Part shown: piece after piece, positions 12,496 through 24,468 of the stretch
Layout: the number at the start of each line of letters is the position of its first letter
How positions within the stretch are numbered: the stretch's first letter is position 1
Notes under the pieces: model-generated
Databases searched by the model: none
What the model saw: only the letters and a program-made list of their open reading frames with translations
What the model was told of the DNA's origin: nothing
Made by a program: the position numbers and the translations under genes
Assembly: GCA_018398765.1 (NCBI GenBank)
Contig: JAHBMJ010005825.1
Location: 1 to 62,500, forward strand
Direction: 5' to 3'
DNA length: 62,500 bases
Origin: Chromera velia
Lineage: Eukaryota > Sar > Chromeraceae

Positions 12496-14376
12496 CCGCG
12501 AGGAGGTGGAAGGGGACAGGGAGTTTGAACAAGGCAGTCTTTCATCGGCATTATTTCAATCGATATAAAAAGAAGGATCAACGGTCACTGTCTCTATGCG
12601 GGATGGCTGCGTAAGCGCACCATACAGGAAGAAAAGGACGCTAAGCCAAAAGCCTTCACTGTCGAGAATCGGGCTAGAACATCTACTTGAAGTGCTTCAG
12701 GTCATAGTACTCTCTGCTCTTTTCTTACTTCATGTCAATCAGACAGGGTGTTTTTATCTAGGTTTTTATATGATGATTTACTCGGATTGAGGGGCCGGGG
12801 GGGGCTGTGCAAACGCTGGTCAAATCTTAGAATTAAGTCTGTTGATTCCATTTGATTCCTAGTTTCATTCTGTTCAGTTAGTTAGTTCTCTATGGGGTCA
12901 TAAGCTAAACCAACTAAAGACCACGCCGAATATAAATTTGCAGTTGTTATAAGCTATAGTTTTTTAGTGATTAGTGTGTTGCCAAATATTACTAATTAAG
13001 TGAGAGTCCATCATCTATAGTCAATCTTTAAGAATCTGTCCTGCGTGTCGACGATGTTGTGACTTGTCGAACGCTAGACACCTATTATGGGCTGATTGCG
13101 ATGGCGTATGAAGATATTGATGAACATACACTTTTTTTTTTTTAGGATGCATATACACTCTATAGCACTGGCTTAGGGGTGTCACAGAGAAAAAAAAAAA
13201 ATATTAAATATCTGAAAAATTGAGTTATGCATGCATGCACTTTTTTTTTTTTGAATAGGCTGCAACACTTAATTGTGCAACACCCGCGCAACAGCGAAAC
13301 AACAGCTGTTTTAGAGAAAGAAAAAAGAAAAAAAAAAAACCGAGACAAATCGAGATATGTACTTTTTTTTTTCTCTGTGATACCCCTAGGCACTGGCAGA
13401 AACGATTTATCACGGGGTTCATCAATGAATCATCATGCATACTGATGATCACAGTCATTTCTGGGATTTCGATGTGTCAGATCGAGCACCTGGCGGTGTA
13501 TACAGTAACTGTATTCCTGTGAATCTGATGCCTGTCAGAAACTAGGTCAGAAAGTTTATTTTCCCTTTGCCATTCCCTGTCTATCTTGTAATAATTCTTG
13601 ACTTTCTAAACATTGGTTCTTCTCAAGTTGTTCCTCTCTCTCCCTTAAATAGAGATTCCCGGTACCGGAAATCATTCAAAAGTCTGAATGAAAGACCTTG
13701 TGAAAGACACAGACACCCGTGGCGCTGTACAAAAACACCGACGGCATCTGCCACCTGAATTCGCCCCTTCTTCACCATACATCCTCCGCATGAGGAGAAC
13801 ACGCTGTACCGATATTCGCACACCTCGGTTTGGTCCTTTGTGTGCACAAGACCCCATTCCTCTGTCTGTCCACACGCAATTAAGGGAGCGGCAAACAAAG
13901 AGAGAAAGCAGCCTTCCTTCCTTCCACGGCCGCCTTCTTGACCCGGCCCGTTGCATTCTGTGCATTCTATTCATATCGATCTGGTTTGTTCAAAAAATCA
14001 TTCCCTGGATTTCATGAAGGCAAAATGGCAAGAAATTGCATGAGGTATAGAGACCCTTTCTCCCCATCCTCCGCCCTCATTTTACTCATGCATGCACGTT
14101 CGCATCCAGACCCGTACTTTAAAAAAGGCGAAAAACCGAACCGCCATTTCATCCTTCCTTCCCGTGCGACCGTCCACACAGGCGCATCAGAGAAGGAAGA
14201 GAGAGACACACACACACGCACATGCAGAAAGAACTCTAGGGCCTGCATGGATTCATTCGGCTTTCTTGTCCTTTCATGCATTCCAGCAAGGGAAGGGAAA
14301 GACATCTTTATTCTCTCCTCTAACATCCATCCATCCATACATCCATCCCTTGATCATCGAATCCCTCCGGCCTCAT
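12496..14376. other. Intergenic region between convergent genes, with one TIR element
   Basis: AT-rich, with no open frame resembling a protein. It contains the 0.2-kb inverted-repeat element at 13165-13397 and poly(T)/poly(A) tracts near 13131 and 13240. From 13560 to 14376 I see only simple-sequence-biased DNA. Confidence 0.6.
13165..13397. mobile_element. Small MITE-like element with TIRs and 8-bp direct repeats
   Basis: The left terminus reads TTAGGGGTGTCACAGAG followed by A12. The right terminus is T9 followed by CTCTGTGATACCCCTAG, its near-perfect inverse. The direct repeat GCACTGGC flanks both ends (13165-13172 and 13390-13397), as expected for a target-site duplication of 8 bp. The interior has no coding capacity and more homopolymer tracts. 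Confidence 0.65.
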
Positions 14377-16875
14377 TCACATTCCTGCCAAGAGCGTCTG
14401 CATCTTCTCAGACACCTTCTGCTGCTGCCGGATACCGAGTTCCAGCATGATCTCCTCACTTCCACCGGGAATGGCCCACGCCCGAACTTCCCTGTACAGA
14501 CGCTCGACCTTCCCTCCCTGTCCCCCTCGAGAGTAAGAGAGCCCACCGAAGATCTGAGCGGCCTCGCGAGCGCAGAACTCAAACAGCTTCGATCCCTGCA
14601 AAGGCAGGCAAAGGCAGACACAGCAACCAGTCAACCAATCAAAAGAAAAACACATTGATGCTTCTGGAGAGTTAAGACGGATTCATCCAAAGCCACAGAA
14701 TTCGAAGACTTCGAGAATGTCCCGGCAGGCAAATATGTGAAGCTGCTGCAGGTTTTTTTTTTCTGTCAGCACGCAACGAAATCCGCATTCTTCGGCGGCG
14801 GGGGTGGCCCACACGCCGCCCCTCTCATCCAAGGAGAGTCACGACGCTCGTCACATCGATCGAGAAGCGCGGCATGAGAGACAGACAGACAGACAAACGG
14901 TTTCTCTCTTGTCCCTTCGCTTCCGTATTTCACATAAACAACAGGCAGCACACACACGAACGAAAACACCGAGAAGAGACAGAGAAAAGCACAAGAAGTC
15001 AAAAGACAGAAATCGAGAACAACGCTGACCAAAAAGGAAAGAAAGACTGGACGGAAGCAAAACGTGAGGAGACAAAAGTGTCCAGCTCTACCTAGCTACC
15101 CACCTGGACCTTGCACAGAGCTGTGGGGCCACCGAGTTTGAAGAACCCTTCTTGGCTGTCCATCTCGTTCAGCTGGAAGCAGATGTGCTCGATCTGGGCC
15201 CAGTAAGCCTCAATCTGTCGTGCCATCTCAGCCAGCTTGTGCCGAATCACCTGTGAGGCCGCCGCATACACAAAGACAACAAGCAAAGCAAAGCAAAGTA
15301 GCCACATTACGATTCTTGCCTCCTTCCAATGTTGCCCTCCACTCCCTAAAGGAAGAAAGAGTTCCCCCTCTCGATCCCCGAGTGCAGGACAGAAGCAGAA
15401 TAGGACATGAATCCGGTATTATGGAGGTTCACTCGAACTATCTCTCAATTTTCGTCGTCGTCTGTTAATTAGAAGGGACAGATTCCGCATTGCGCACAGA
15501 AAGAAAATTACTTCTTTTTGCAAGGCGACGGAAGACGTACTCTCGCGGAAGCTCCCATGTCTCTCTCTGTCTCCCTAGCTGCCCCGCAAGACATCCTCCG
15601 TCCCACCCACCCACCTACCAACCGGCCCACCCACCTGATGTTCGATCAATTTCTTCCCGAAGGTCTTTCTCTTGTTGGCGTACTTAAACGCTTCCTCGTA
15701 GAGCACACGGGAGAAACGGGCAGCAGACACGCACAGACCGAAACGCTCGTAGTTGAAGTTGTACATGATGTACCTGTGTTCGTTCATGGAAGGCGCACAC
15801 AGATAGAACAAATTACCCCGGTCTTTCGTCGTAAAGACGGACCGACGGACGGACAGACAGAAAGACACGCACACCATGCAGTCTCCGGCCATAGGGTTGG
15901 TTACGTTTCTCTCTGTGACCTTTCCTGCCTCCTCCTGGCCTGCCTGCTTCTATGAATACATGAATGCAAGAGGGAGAGACAGAAGAGGCCGACAGAACAA
16001 ACGTCCCCGCACGACAACCTCAAAGAAACAAAAAAGGAAACAGACGGAGCCACAAGTCATCCGATCGGAAACAAGGAAAGAAAAGAAAGAAAGAAAAAAG
16101 GACGAAAAAAAAAAAACAAAAAAAGAAAGAAAAAGAGAAACAAATAAAGAACAGAGGAAGTGAGACAGACAGAAAGAAAAAAAAGAACGAAAGAAAGAAA
16201 CAAACAAACAAAAAAAGAAAGAAACAAAAAAAAGAAAGAAACAAAAAAAAGAAAGAAACGAAAGATGGTAGAGAAGCTTCTCTATCCTCACACGCTACGA
16301 CGAAGCACAAATCCACCATGCAAATGGCACATCCATCCAGGCAGGCCCAAGAAAGACAGCAAGCAAGAAAGGATTGAAGGCACAGACTGACTGGAATCTC
16401 TTGTTCTCCTCTCCGATCAGATGCTCCATGCGTTTACTTTCTTACAGAATTATTTTTCATACAGAATTTATTTATTTATACATTTATTTATTCTGTATGA
16501 AAGTAAACGCATACACAGACTGACTGGAATCCCTTGTTCTCCTCTCCAATCAGATTCTCCACAGGGACCTTCACATCATCGAAGGTGATGAACGTAGTGC
16601 CGCTGCTCCACACGCCCATGCAGTTCATTTGCCTCGTGCTCACGCCTGCGAACTCTCGGGACACCAGCAGAAGAGAGAGACCCCCGAAGCCGGCTTTTCC
16701 AGTCCTGCAAGCAAACAATCCATCCATCCATCCAGACATGGAATCAGTTAGTGGACTGCTTTCTGTCTAGCTGGTCTGTCTGATGATTCACGATCTTGTT
16801 CTCACGTGACTGTTTTGTTTTCCCTGCATGCCTCTTCAACGGAAGAAGCCAAAACGGACACCCGGGCCGCTAGTG

Positions 16876-16922
<47 letters not shown>

Positions 16923-19209
16923 GCTACGCGTGCGCACATCCATGTCAAATGAATCCTCTGTCATTTCCCCAACCCACTGGCCTGCCTACCTGCATGCGAC
17001 GGTGAAGTAGTCTGCAAACACTCCGTTGGTGATCCACTTCTTCTCCCCGTTGAGGATGTAGTGCTTCCCGTCGGCGCTCTTCACAGCTGTGGTCGTCAGG
17101 TTCGCCACGTCGCTCCCTGCTGCGGGCTCCGTGATGGCAAGGCAGATGTTCTTGTCACCCCGGAGACAGTCAGCAACCACCTGCATGAAGAGAATGAGTA
17201 GAAACAGGTGAGCCATAGTCCCGAGAAAGGGAAATCAAGAGGGGGGATACGGACGTACACACATGCCAGAGAGACAGAAAGGGAACGGAGGGGAGATACA
17301 GTCCTTTCGTGCAGATTTCAGATGGAAACGGAGAAGGCACATACATCCCCCATCCTTTTTCCTTTCCATTCTTCCTCCCCCACATACAGACTCACATTCG
17401 CACTCTCCTCCCCCGCACATTTGCACTACACCACCAAACACCAAAAACAATCAAATGAACAGACAATCGATATTAATACAAACAAACCTTCTTCTGCAGC
17501 TCCTCGCTGGCGAATTTCATCACGGGAGGCAGCCCGATGCCGAGACCTCCGAGCAAGCCCCTACAACTCGAACAAAGGAACAAAATTCTTTGCAAGGCCG
17601 ACACAGGAAAGAGCAGTGCACAGATAATGAATGAATGAATGAATGAATGAATGAATGAATGAATGAATGAATGAATGAATGAAATGAATGAATGAATGAA
17701 TGAAATGAATGAATGAATGAATGAATGAAGGAATGAAGGGAACCCTTGCGCAACATCTGGAAGGAAAGGCACGAAACCTAGATTGTGGTCTGTCTTCACA
17801 TTTCTTGGAGAAGACAAGACAAAAAAAACAACACGGAAGGAAGGGAGACCACACCACAGACCACGCACTCACTGACTGACCAGAACACCCCACCAGAGCC
17901 ACAACGGCAGATCTCATCGCACGCCACCAAGAAGGAGAACGCGTCAAAGTCGTCAACGCTCACTCCCCCCGGCAGTTTCACCGCGTCACCCAACCACTCA
18001 GGCACCCCGCTGTCCTTCCACCCGCTGCACACGATGGCAGACAGAATGCCCGCCTCGGCTGCGGACTTGAAGATGGACTTCGGCAGCTTCTTCGCCTCGT
18101 CCCATTCGTCCACGTAGGGCTTTAGCTCGGTCTCCACCCAGTGGCGGACTGCCTTTCGGACCTTCCGGTGTGTCTCATTGTAGTAGGGGGACTGCAGAGG
18201 GCAGGCCAGACAGAAAAGGAGGGGGGGGGGGACGACACAAGGAGTTCACAGAAGAAGTCTGACCCACGGCCTGCCTTGTACCATAGCTGGCAAAGAGAAG
18301 ATGGGCACACAGGAAGAAATGCAGACCGAAAGTGGGTTATCCGGCTTTCGCCTGTTGCAGCTTCGCGTTCTCGTGGTTAGAGAGATATGCATGAAGGAAG
18401 GCAGGAGAAAACGATCGAGTAGATGGACCGTTGGACCCGCAATTTCTTTCGTCCAACCGTCCCGTCTGTCTTTCTGGCTTCTTACTTACATGTCTGTTTG
18501 TCTAGCTGCCTGCCGGCTTGTGAAGTGAGTTGAAACACTCCTCAAAGACTTGCAGTGCTGTGGCCCAAATCTCATGAATGTCTCGTAATGTGTGCATTCT
18601 ATCTCACACAGAATCTACATTGGACTTGCAACGTGTTGCGCCAACATGCAACGGATGATCAACAAATTTCACAAGAGGACGACCAGTTGCTTCAGCGCGT
18701 TCACGCTTGAAAGGGTGAGCCCGTCTGATCTAACCCCTCCCAATCTACCGACCTTATGCCCCTGATACCATGCAGGGTCGCCGTACGGGACCATATCCCC
18801 GAACAGTCCCATCTCCTCATCGTCGATGATCGCAGGGCTCCCTGCAGAAGAGCTCTCGGCGGCTGCGGTGCCCGTGCCGATGGTGCCTATCTTGAGGTCT
18901 TCGTACTGTTTGAGGACCTTGGTGACGTCATGGAACTTGTCGAATTGGGCGGAGGCGTCCTGCCCCGCAGCCTTCAACAGAATCTTCTTACCTCCCGGAT
19001 GCTCCTGCAGGGAAATTCGCGTGTTCAGTAGGGGGAAGGGTAATGTGCATGTTGCGAAGGGAGGAAACACTCTAGGCAGACGGAAGAGGCGCCAAAGAAC
19101 TGACAGAAAGGAAGTTGGTGACGTCATAGACTCCCCCGTGAATGACGACCCAGCAATCCTTCTCTGTGTTGTGCCGAGCTACCTCCTCAACGGTGAAGCT
19201 CTTGGACAT
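14377..19209 (-). CDS. Cytochrome b5-acyl-CoA dehydrogenase fusion protein
   Basis: Nine exons: 19209-19105, 19004-18753, 18191-17881, 17560-17488, 17180-16990, 16704-16525, 15773-15635, 15250-15104 and 14595-14377. Phases agree throughout and give 538 aa. Residues 1 to about 75 are a cytochrome b5 heme domain ([20 protein letters not shown], then YDVTNFLS and EHPGG with its heme-ligand His; a second His in FHDV). The rest is an acyl-CoA dehydrogenase. The N-terminal helical domain ends in [10 protein letters not shown]. The middle beta domain has the flavin-binding [15 protein letters not shown] and [10 protein letters not shown]. The C-terminal helical domain has [31 protein letters not shown]. 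The enzyme class oxidises acyl-CoA thioesters at C2-C3 using FAD. The fused heme domain suggests electron transfer to or from heme, an arrangement also known in fungi. No signal or peroxisomal SKL end is visible. The start is the ATG just before the b5 domain. Confidence 0.93.
16020..16262. repeat. A-rich GAAA/CAAA simple sequence
   Basis: A long purine-rich tract of GAAA, CAAA and poly(A) runs in the intron between dehydrogenase exons 6 and 7. It generates spurious open frames of Lys/Arg or Phe/Ser on either strand. Confidence 0.85.
16381..16561 (-). repeat. Hairpin flanked by 48-bp direct repeats at a dehydrogenase donor (locus B)
   Basis: On the gene strand, the last 37 nt of exon 16704-16525 plus the donor and 11 intron nt (16561-16514) are repeated downstream in the intron at 16428-16381, with a few mismatches and the donor GTCAGTCTGTG intact. 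The intervening 16429-16513 is a long palindrome. Its outer arms are GCGTTTACTTTC and GAAAGTAAACGC, and internal CATACAGAAT/ATTCTGTATG arms appear more than once. Confidence 0.92.
16866..16921. repeat. (GT)n microsatellite
   Basis: About 28 GT dinucleotides lie in the intron between dehydrogenase exons 5 and 6. Confidence 0.9.
17626..17737. repeat. (GAAT)n microsatellite
   Basis: A tetranucleotide array with two phase slips lies in the intron between dehydrogenase exons 3 and 4. It creates a false Ile-His-Ser-Phe reading frame on the minus strand. Confidence 0.9.
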
Positions 19210-19910
19210 GGCGGCAACCGAGTAGGAGACGGGAGACAGAAAATAAATGTCAGAAGGAAGGTCGACACTCTCGCTTTGCGAGAAAGAAAAAGCAAACGAG
19301 CTGAAGGTTTTCTCGCTTTCGCCCTGAACCTGCTGACGTCCACTCTTCTGTCCACTTGCTGCTGTTGGAATCTGACGATTCAACCTGCCGGCATCCTGAT
19401 GGCATCCTGCATTGCAATTCAGTGCATGTGGTGGCCGGCTCCGTGGTTGACGTCACGACCGTTTGACGCACGCACGAGCGCGGCAGTGCGGCCCCGAAAA
19501 ATCACGAACGGGCCGGCCGGCCGGCCGGAATCAGAACCGACATAGAACCGACAGTCAGTATGCTTCAGACTGAAGACATCATTTCGCTCGATCACTTTCG
19601 ACGATTTTTCGCTGGAGTTCACGTACAATACCACCTGTGCTCTGCCTCTTGATGCCTCCTTTTGCCTTGACTTTCAGTGCGTTGCGCTCTACATTCCAGA
19701 TCCGCATGAATTCCGCACGCTCGGGAGGTCTGTATGAAGGGAAAGAACTGCAATTTCAGCGCGGCACCAAGAAAAAATGTAAGAATATCATCACTGCTGC
19801 ACTCCTGTCGCCCTCTTTCTGTGTCTCTCTGTCTCTCTCTTTCCTCGTGAAAGCGTGGAGAGGACGAGCAAGAACCCGCCTTGACCCAAAGCAATTGATC
19901 GCGTGCCCAT
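19210..19910. promoter_or_regulatory. Divergent promoter region between dehydrogenase and MscS genes
   Basis: These 0.7 kb separate two oppositely oriented start codons and must hold the upstream signals of both genes. They contain an exact TGACGTCA palindrome at about 19448-19455 (CRE-like) and a run of four GGCC units at 19510-19527. No TATA box could be assigned. Function is inferred from position only. Confidence 0.35.
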
Positions 19911-21305
19911 ATGGTGCGGCCACAGGGGCGGCAGCAGTCTCCAGGGGAGTACAGCGACGAGGGTGGGCGATTGGAGAGTGGGAGTGACCGATGCGAATCG
20001 TATCTGCGTCATCACATGAACGGACAGGCAGACGATGGGTCGGGGAGGCGGCAACGACAGGCCCATCCAGGCAGGGGTGTCATGGGTGTGAGGGGAAGAA
20101 GGCAGACGGCGTCGGTTTGCAGCCGCTGCGGGACTCAGGTGCAGAAACTGTGCAGGCTCTCTGCGGGAGGGGTTTTGTTGTTTTGTGCCTTTGTGACGTT
20201 CGCATTGTTCCATTGCCTTGCAGAAGCACAGAAGCACAATGAAGACTATCTTGACCTTCTGGTGGCGGCATTGGCCGCAGTGGTTGGCGCAATGGCGTGT
20301 CGGTTGATTGTCTTCATCATTCGTCTGATCTTCACCTGGGTGGCAAAGAAGTGCGACCCTCTGTACCAATCTCCGGTCCGGATTGTGCTTCACACAGTTG
20401 ATCCCGCTCTCTGGGATCTTTTGTTCGCTCTGTCTGTGCTTCTGATGTGGGACCGCTTTTTTTCCACGAACTCGGGGATCTACAGGAAGCTCCTTCTGCT
20501 GCTCATTGAAGGAAGTGGAGCGGCAAGCGGAAAGCCACTCAGCCCGTCTCCTGGGAGTAGTAGTGGGAGAAGCGATACACGGTGGGAGGTGGTGAGGAAG
20601 TGCATTGTCGTGTTTGTTCTTTGGAAGGTCAAGGCACTTCTTCTCGACTTGGGGTACACTTCTCTCTCTGTCGCGGCTTTCCGCAGCCGGGCAGGTGAGA
20701 TCGTGTCGGTACTTTTTCGGTTCGAGTCCTTCCGCCGTCTGGATGCGTACAATTCCAGAGCAGGGGAGGGAGGTCCCGACAGTCGGAATTCCGCTGCAGA
20801 TGGAGAGCAATCAGAGACGCTTTTTGCGTTCCTGAATGGAAAAGAACCATTTGCTTTCGATTCGTTGAATCTGGACCACCCCGTTTACGAAAGCGATGGA
20901 CAGAGAGAGGCCCAGTCCTCTACTGAGGCAGACGACACAGCCGAACCTCTGACCAAAATAGCCACAGAGATGCCCCCAGGGCCACAGAGAAAACAGGTAA
21001 GCGGGTTGCGGTGCCATTGTGTGCATGAAAGGGGACCATTGGTTACGTTGTCTTTTCTTCTATGTTTTCTTTCTTCCACTTCCTTCCACCCCTGTCTTTC
21101 CCTTTTCTTCTTCTTTTTCCTTCTGCAAAGCAGCTGGATGATTCTCCTTGTCTTTGTTAGAAGGCTGTGTGACACAAGCCTTCGCAGGCGCCTTTTTTTT
21201 GGTTCGGGCTTTCCTGTCCTGTCCTGTCCACCCTTTCCTTTCCTTTCCTCTCGGTTGCTCTGCATCATCTGATAGATGAGTGGGCAAGTTAGGCCAAAAC
21301 GTACG

Positions 21306-21338
<33 letters not shown>

Positions 21339-22649
21339 GCCTGTCTGTCTGTCGTGTGTTCATGAAGAAAAGAAGGGAGAAGAAGAAACATATAGTCTGT
21401 CTGTCTGTCTGTCTGTCTGCTTGCATGACTGACTAGCTGCCTGCCCCCCTGCCCCCTGTCTCAGAGGCCCCCCGTGCCTCCGACTAAGGGTGTTTCCCTT
21501 TCGTTTGATGTCCACCTGCCTGGCTGGCTGCCTGCAGATTCGTCAGCGAACCGCAAGACTGCGGGCGGGCGGGATTGGGGATGCCTCTGCTGCTGGGCCT
21601 AGGCCGTGGGTGAATTTTGAGGCGGGGGGGCGGGACGAGCCTCGAGAGAGGGACAGACTCCCGTTCGCTCAAACTCGAATGACGACTTTGTTCGACTTTG
21701 ACTTGGATTCTTTCTCTGGGAACAATAGGGGCAAAGCGAGAGAGAGAGAAGGGTGGGGGTGGGGAGTCAGGCATGCACACAGAGAGAGGGAGAGGGAGAG
21801 GGGGGTGCACCCTCTCTCCCAGTCTCTTCTGAGAGAGGAGCACGAATACAGAGAAGGGGAGGGTGCGGGACGTCCTTCGTCGTCTGTCCCCCCCATCTCC
21901 CCACCAACGTCTCAAGAGAGAGACAGAGAGAGGGAGAGGGACAGGATCGTGAGAGAGAGAGACTCCACAAACCCCCAAGCCAACGAAGAAGAGGGAGTTG
22001 AAGGTGAAGGGGATCAAACACAGAAGATGGGGGGGCGATCGAACTCTTCAGTGTCCCTCTCAGCAGAGAGTCTCAACCCGATTGCCATACGGAGAGGGAC
22101 CTACTTCGTGGACCTCCCTTCCCTTGCTCTGCCCCTCAACTGGTCCGTCTGTGTGCCTGACGGTCGAGAGAAAGAAAGACAGAAAGAAACGATGATCTAT
22201 CTGTCGTTTGCTGGCCTGAGTGTTTGGTTGGTGTGCCTGTCTGTCAATCTGTCTGTTAGACAGTCAGTCAGTCAGTCGAGACTCACTGGTGCCTTCCTCG
22301 CTCCATTCATTCATTTCTTCCCTACTCACACACTTCCTCGTTCGTTCGCCTCCTTCCAACCAACGTGATCCGGCATGCAGGTGGGAGGCGTACATCGGTA
22401 TGCAGCTCCTTAAGCACGTCCCCTTCACGCTTGTGGTGGGGGGTCAACTTGTTGAAGTGTCCTCGGTCAGTCAGTCAGTCATCCAAATGCCAAGAAAGAA
22501 AGGCAGTTAGGCAACAACGGGACAATTCAACAAACAAACACGGATGCGTGCAGCCCCAGCCAACATGGGGTTTGCTGCAGGAAGGTTCTTCCGTATCCTT
22601 CGTCCCCTGCAGTCACGAAGATATGCAGTGAAACAGGAATCTTCAACTT

Positions 22650-22689
<40 letters not shown>

Positions 22690-24426
22690 TTCTTGCCGTT
22701 CTGACTTCAATTCGATCTTTAAAAAGTTTGTTGTTCCCTTCTTTCTATGCAGATGAAGGAAGTGGGTCCTCTGGCCTCCTCCCTCTTTTCGGAATTGATC
22801 CAGAGGGAGGAGGACGAGAGGGTGGCGGCAGGACACGCAGGTGGATTGGCACGTCTGTTTGTCTATCTTTTGGTTTGCCTTCTTTTCTCCTTTCTTTTAT
22901 GGTTTGGGTCCTTCTGGAAGTGAGCCCTCCCTCCCAGTGGTGTGAGTCTCCATCCCTGCTCTCATTCCCTGGCGCATTGTTTTTCATTCTTCGGTCTTCT
23001 GTCTTCTGTCTTTTCCTGAATGGTAACTTTGTCTTTTGTTTTATTCAATTGTGCCTGTCTGTCTGTCTGTCTGTCTGTACTGTATTGTCCAATGCTTGAC
23101 AGGAAAACAGAAAAAGAACAAGAAAAAGAATTCATTTCGTCTGTCTGTGTTGCATCTGCGATACATCTATTCAGTGGCGCACGTCCATGTGAAAAGAGAG
23201 AGACCTGGATGGGCGACGGTCTGCTTGAATGGATGGGACACTTTTCGCGTCTGTCTTCACCAGTACCTCTGCACTCTGTCTTGCCCATAAGTGAACCTTG
23301 TTGTCTTGCTGCATGCATCTGCGTGCAGGCCCTGCCCTCCCACGGATGGCCACCGACACAGAACTCCTCAGACACCACCACGCCCACCAGCCCCAAGCCA
23401 ACCATCCCACCGCCCAGAGACAGCAGCAGCACCTGGAGGCTGAAGAGAGAATCACAGCAGCAGGAGGAGGAGGAGGAGGGGGGCAAATTGTTGAGGAAGA
23501 GCACGGGGGGGCGTATGGGTCATTCAGCAAGCAGAGGTACAACCTGGGTCTGGACCAGCAGCAGGCAGCTGCACCTGCTTTCTCTCAGGCTGCTGCCGAG
23601 CGCTCTCTCCACAGTGCTCCTCCGAAAGGGGGGGGGGAAGGGGAACATGAGGGCGTGCGTCAGAGTCAGAGAGACATCTTGAGTCTGCGGCCTCTTCGAC
23701 CTCGCTCAGTCTTGAGCCCAAGCGCCCTGAATCGGTACATGGGCAAGAAAGAGGCTGCTTTGTTCTCTACGCAGATGGACAGGAAGGGAGAGGGGTTTGC
23801 GGACCGGAGAGAATTCCTCGATTGTGCGAGACGGGCTTTCTCGGACAGAAGGGGCCTAGCGGATTCTCTCTCGTCGCATGATCAGATTGCAGATGTGTTG
23901 GGCACCGTTTTGAATGTCGGGCTCTGGATCGTTCTTCTGGCCGCGATTTTGGTCGTTTTCCACTTTGACATTCGGGCCTTTCTGGTCTCTGCTGCCGCTG
24001 TTCTGGCCTCGGCCGGGTTTATCTTCTCGAACTCTCTGAAGAATTTTGTGGACTCTTTGACCTTCGTCTTCTTCCAACATCCTTATGATGTGGGGAACCG
24101 GGTGCATCTCAAGGAGGTGAACGACGGAGGGACTTTGAGAGTTGTGAACATAACGGCAATGACCACAGTCTTCTGCACAGCCACCAACGAGACCATTGTC
24201 GTCCCTAACTTTACTCTGGCCACGTGCTCTGTCGTCAACGAGCATAGGTCCGTCGGTCTTCGTTTTTTCCTTCTTTGGTTTGATTCAGGATGAGTGCGAG
24301 GGCGAGGGAGGAAAACGCCCCCCGTTTTGTTTTCTTCTTGATGAAGATGAGGGAGTGAAAAAGAAGAAAAACATGCGTCCAGACTGGGCACGACAGTCAC
24401 ACCTTTTGTTTCTCTCCATCCATTCA

Positions 24427-24468
<42 letters not shown>

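Noticed and set aside
13500-14370. Several open frames downstream of the dehydrogenase stop
   Set aside because: Low-complexity, overlapping on both strands, no domain similarity.
17473-17956. Frame with repeated Ile-His-Ser-Phe
   Set aside because: Translation of the (GAAT)n array within a dehydrogenase intron.
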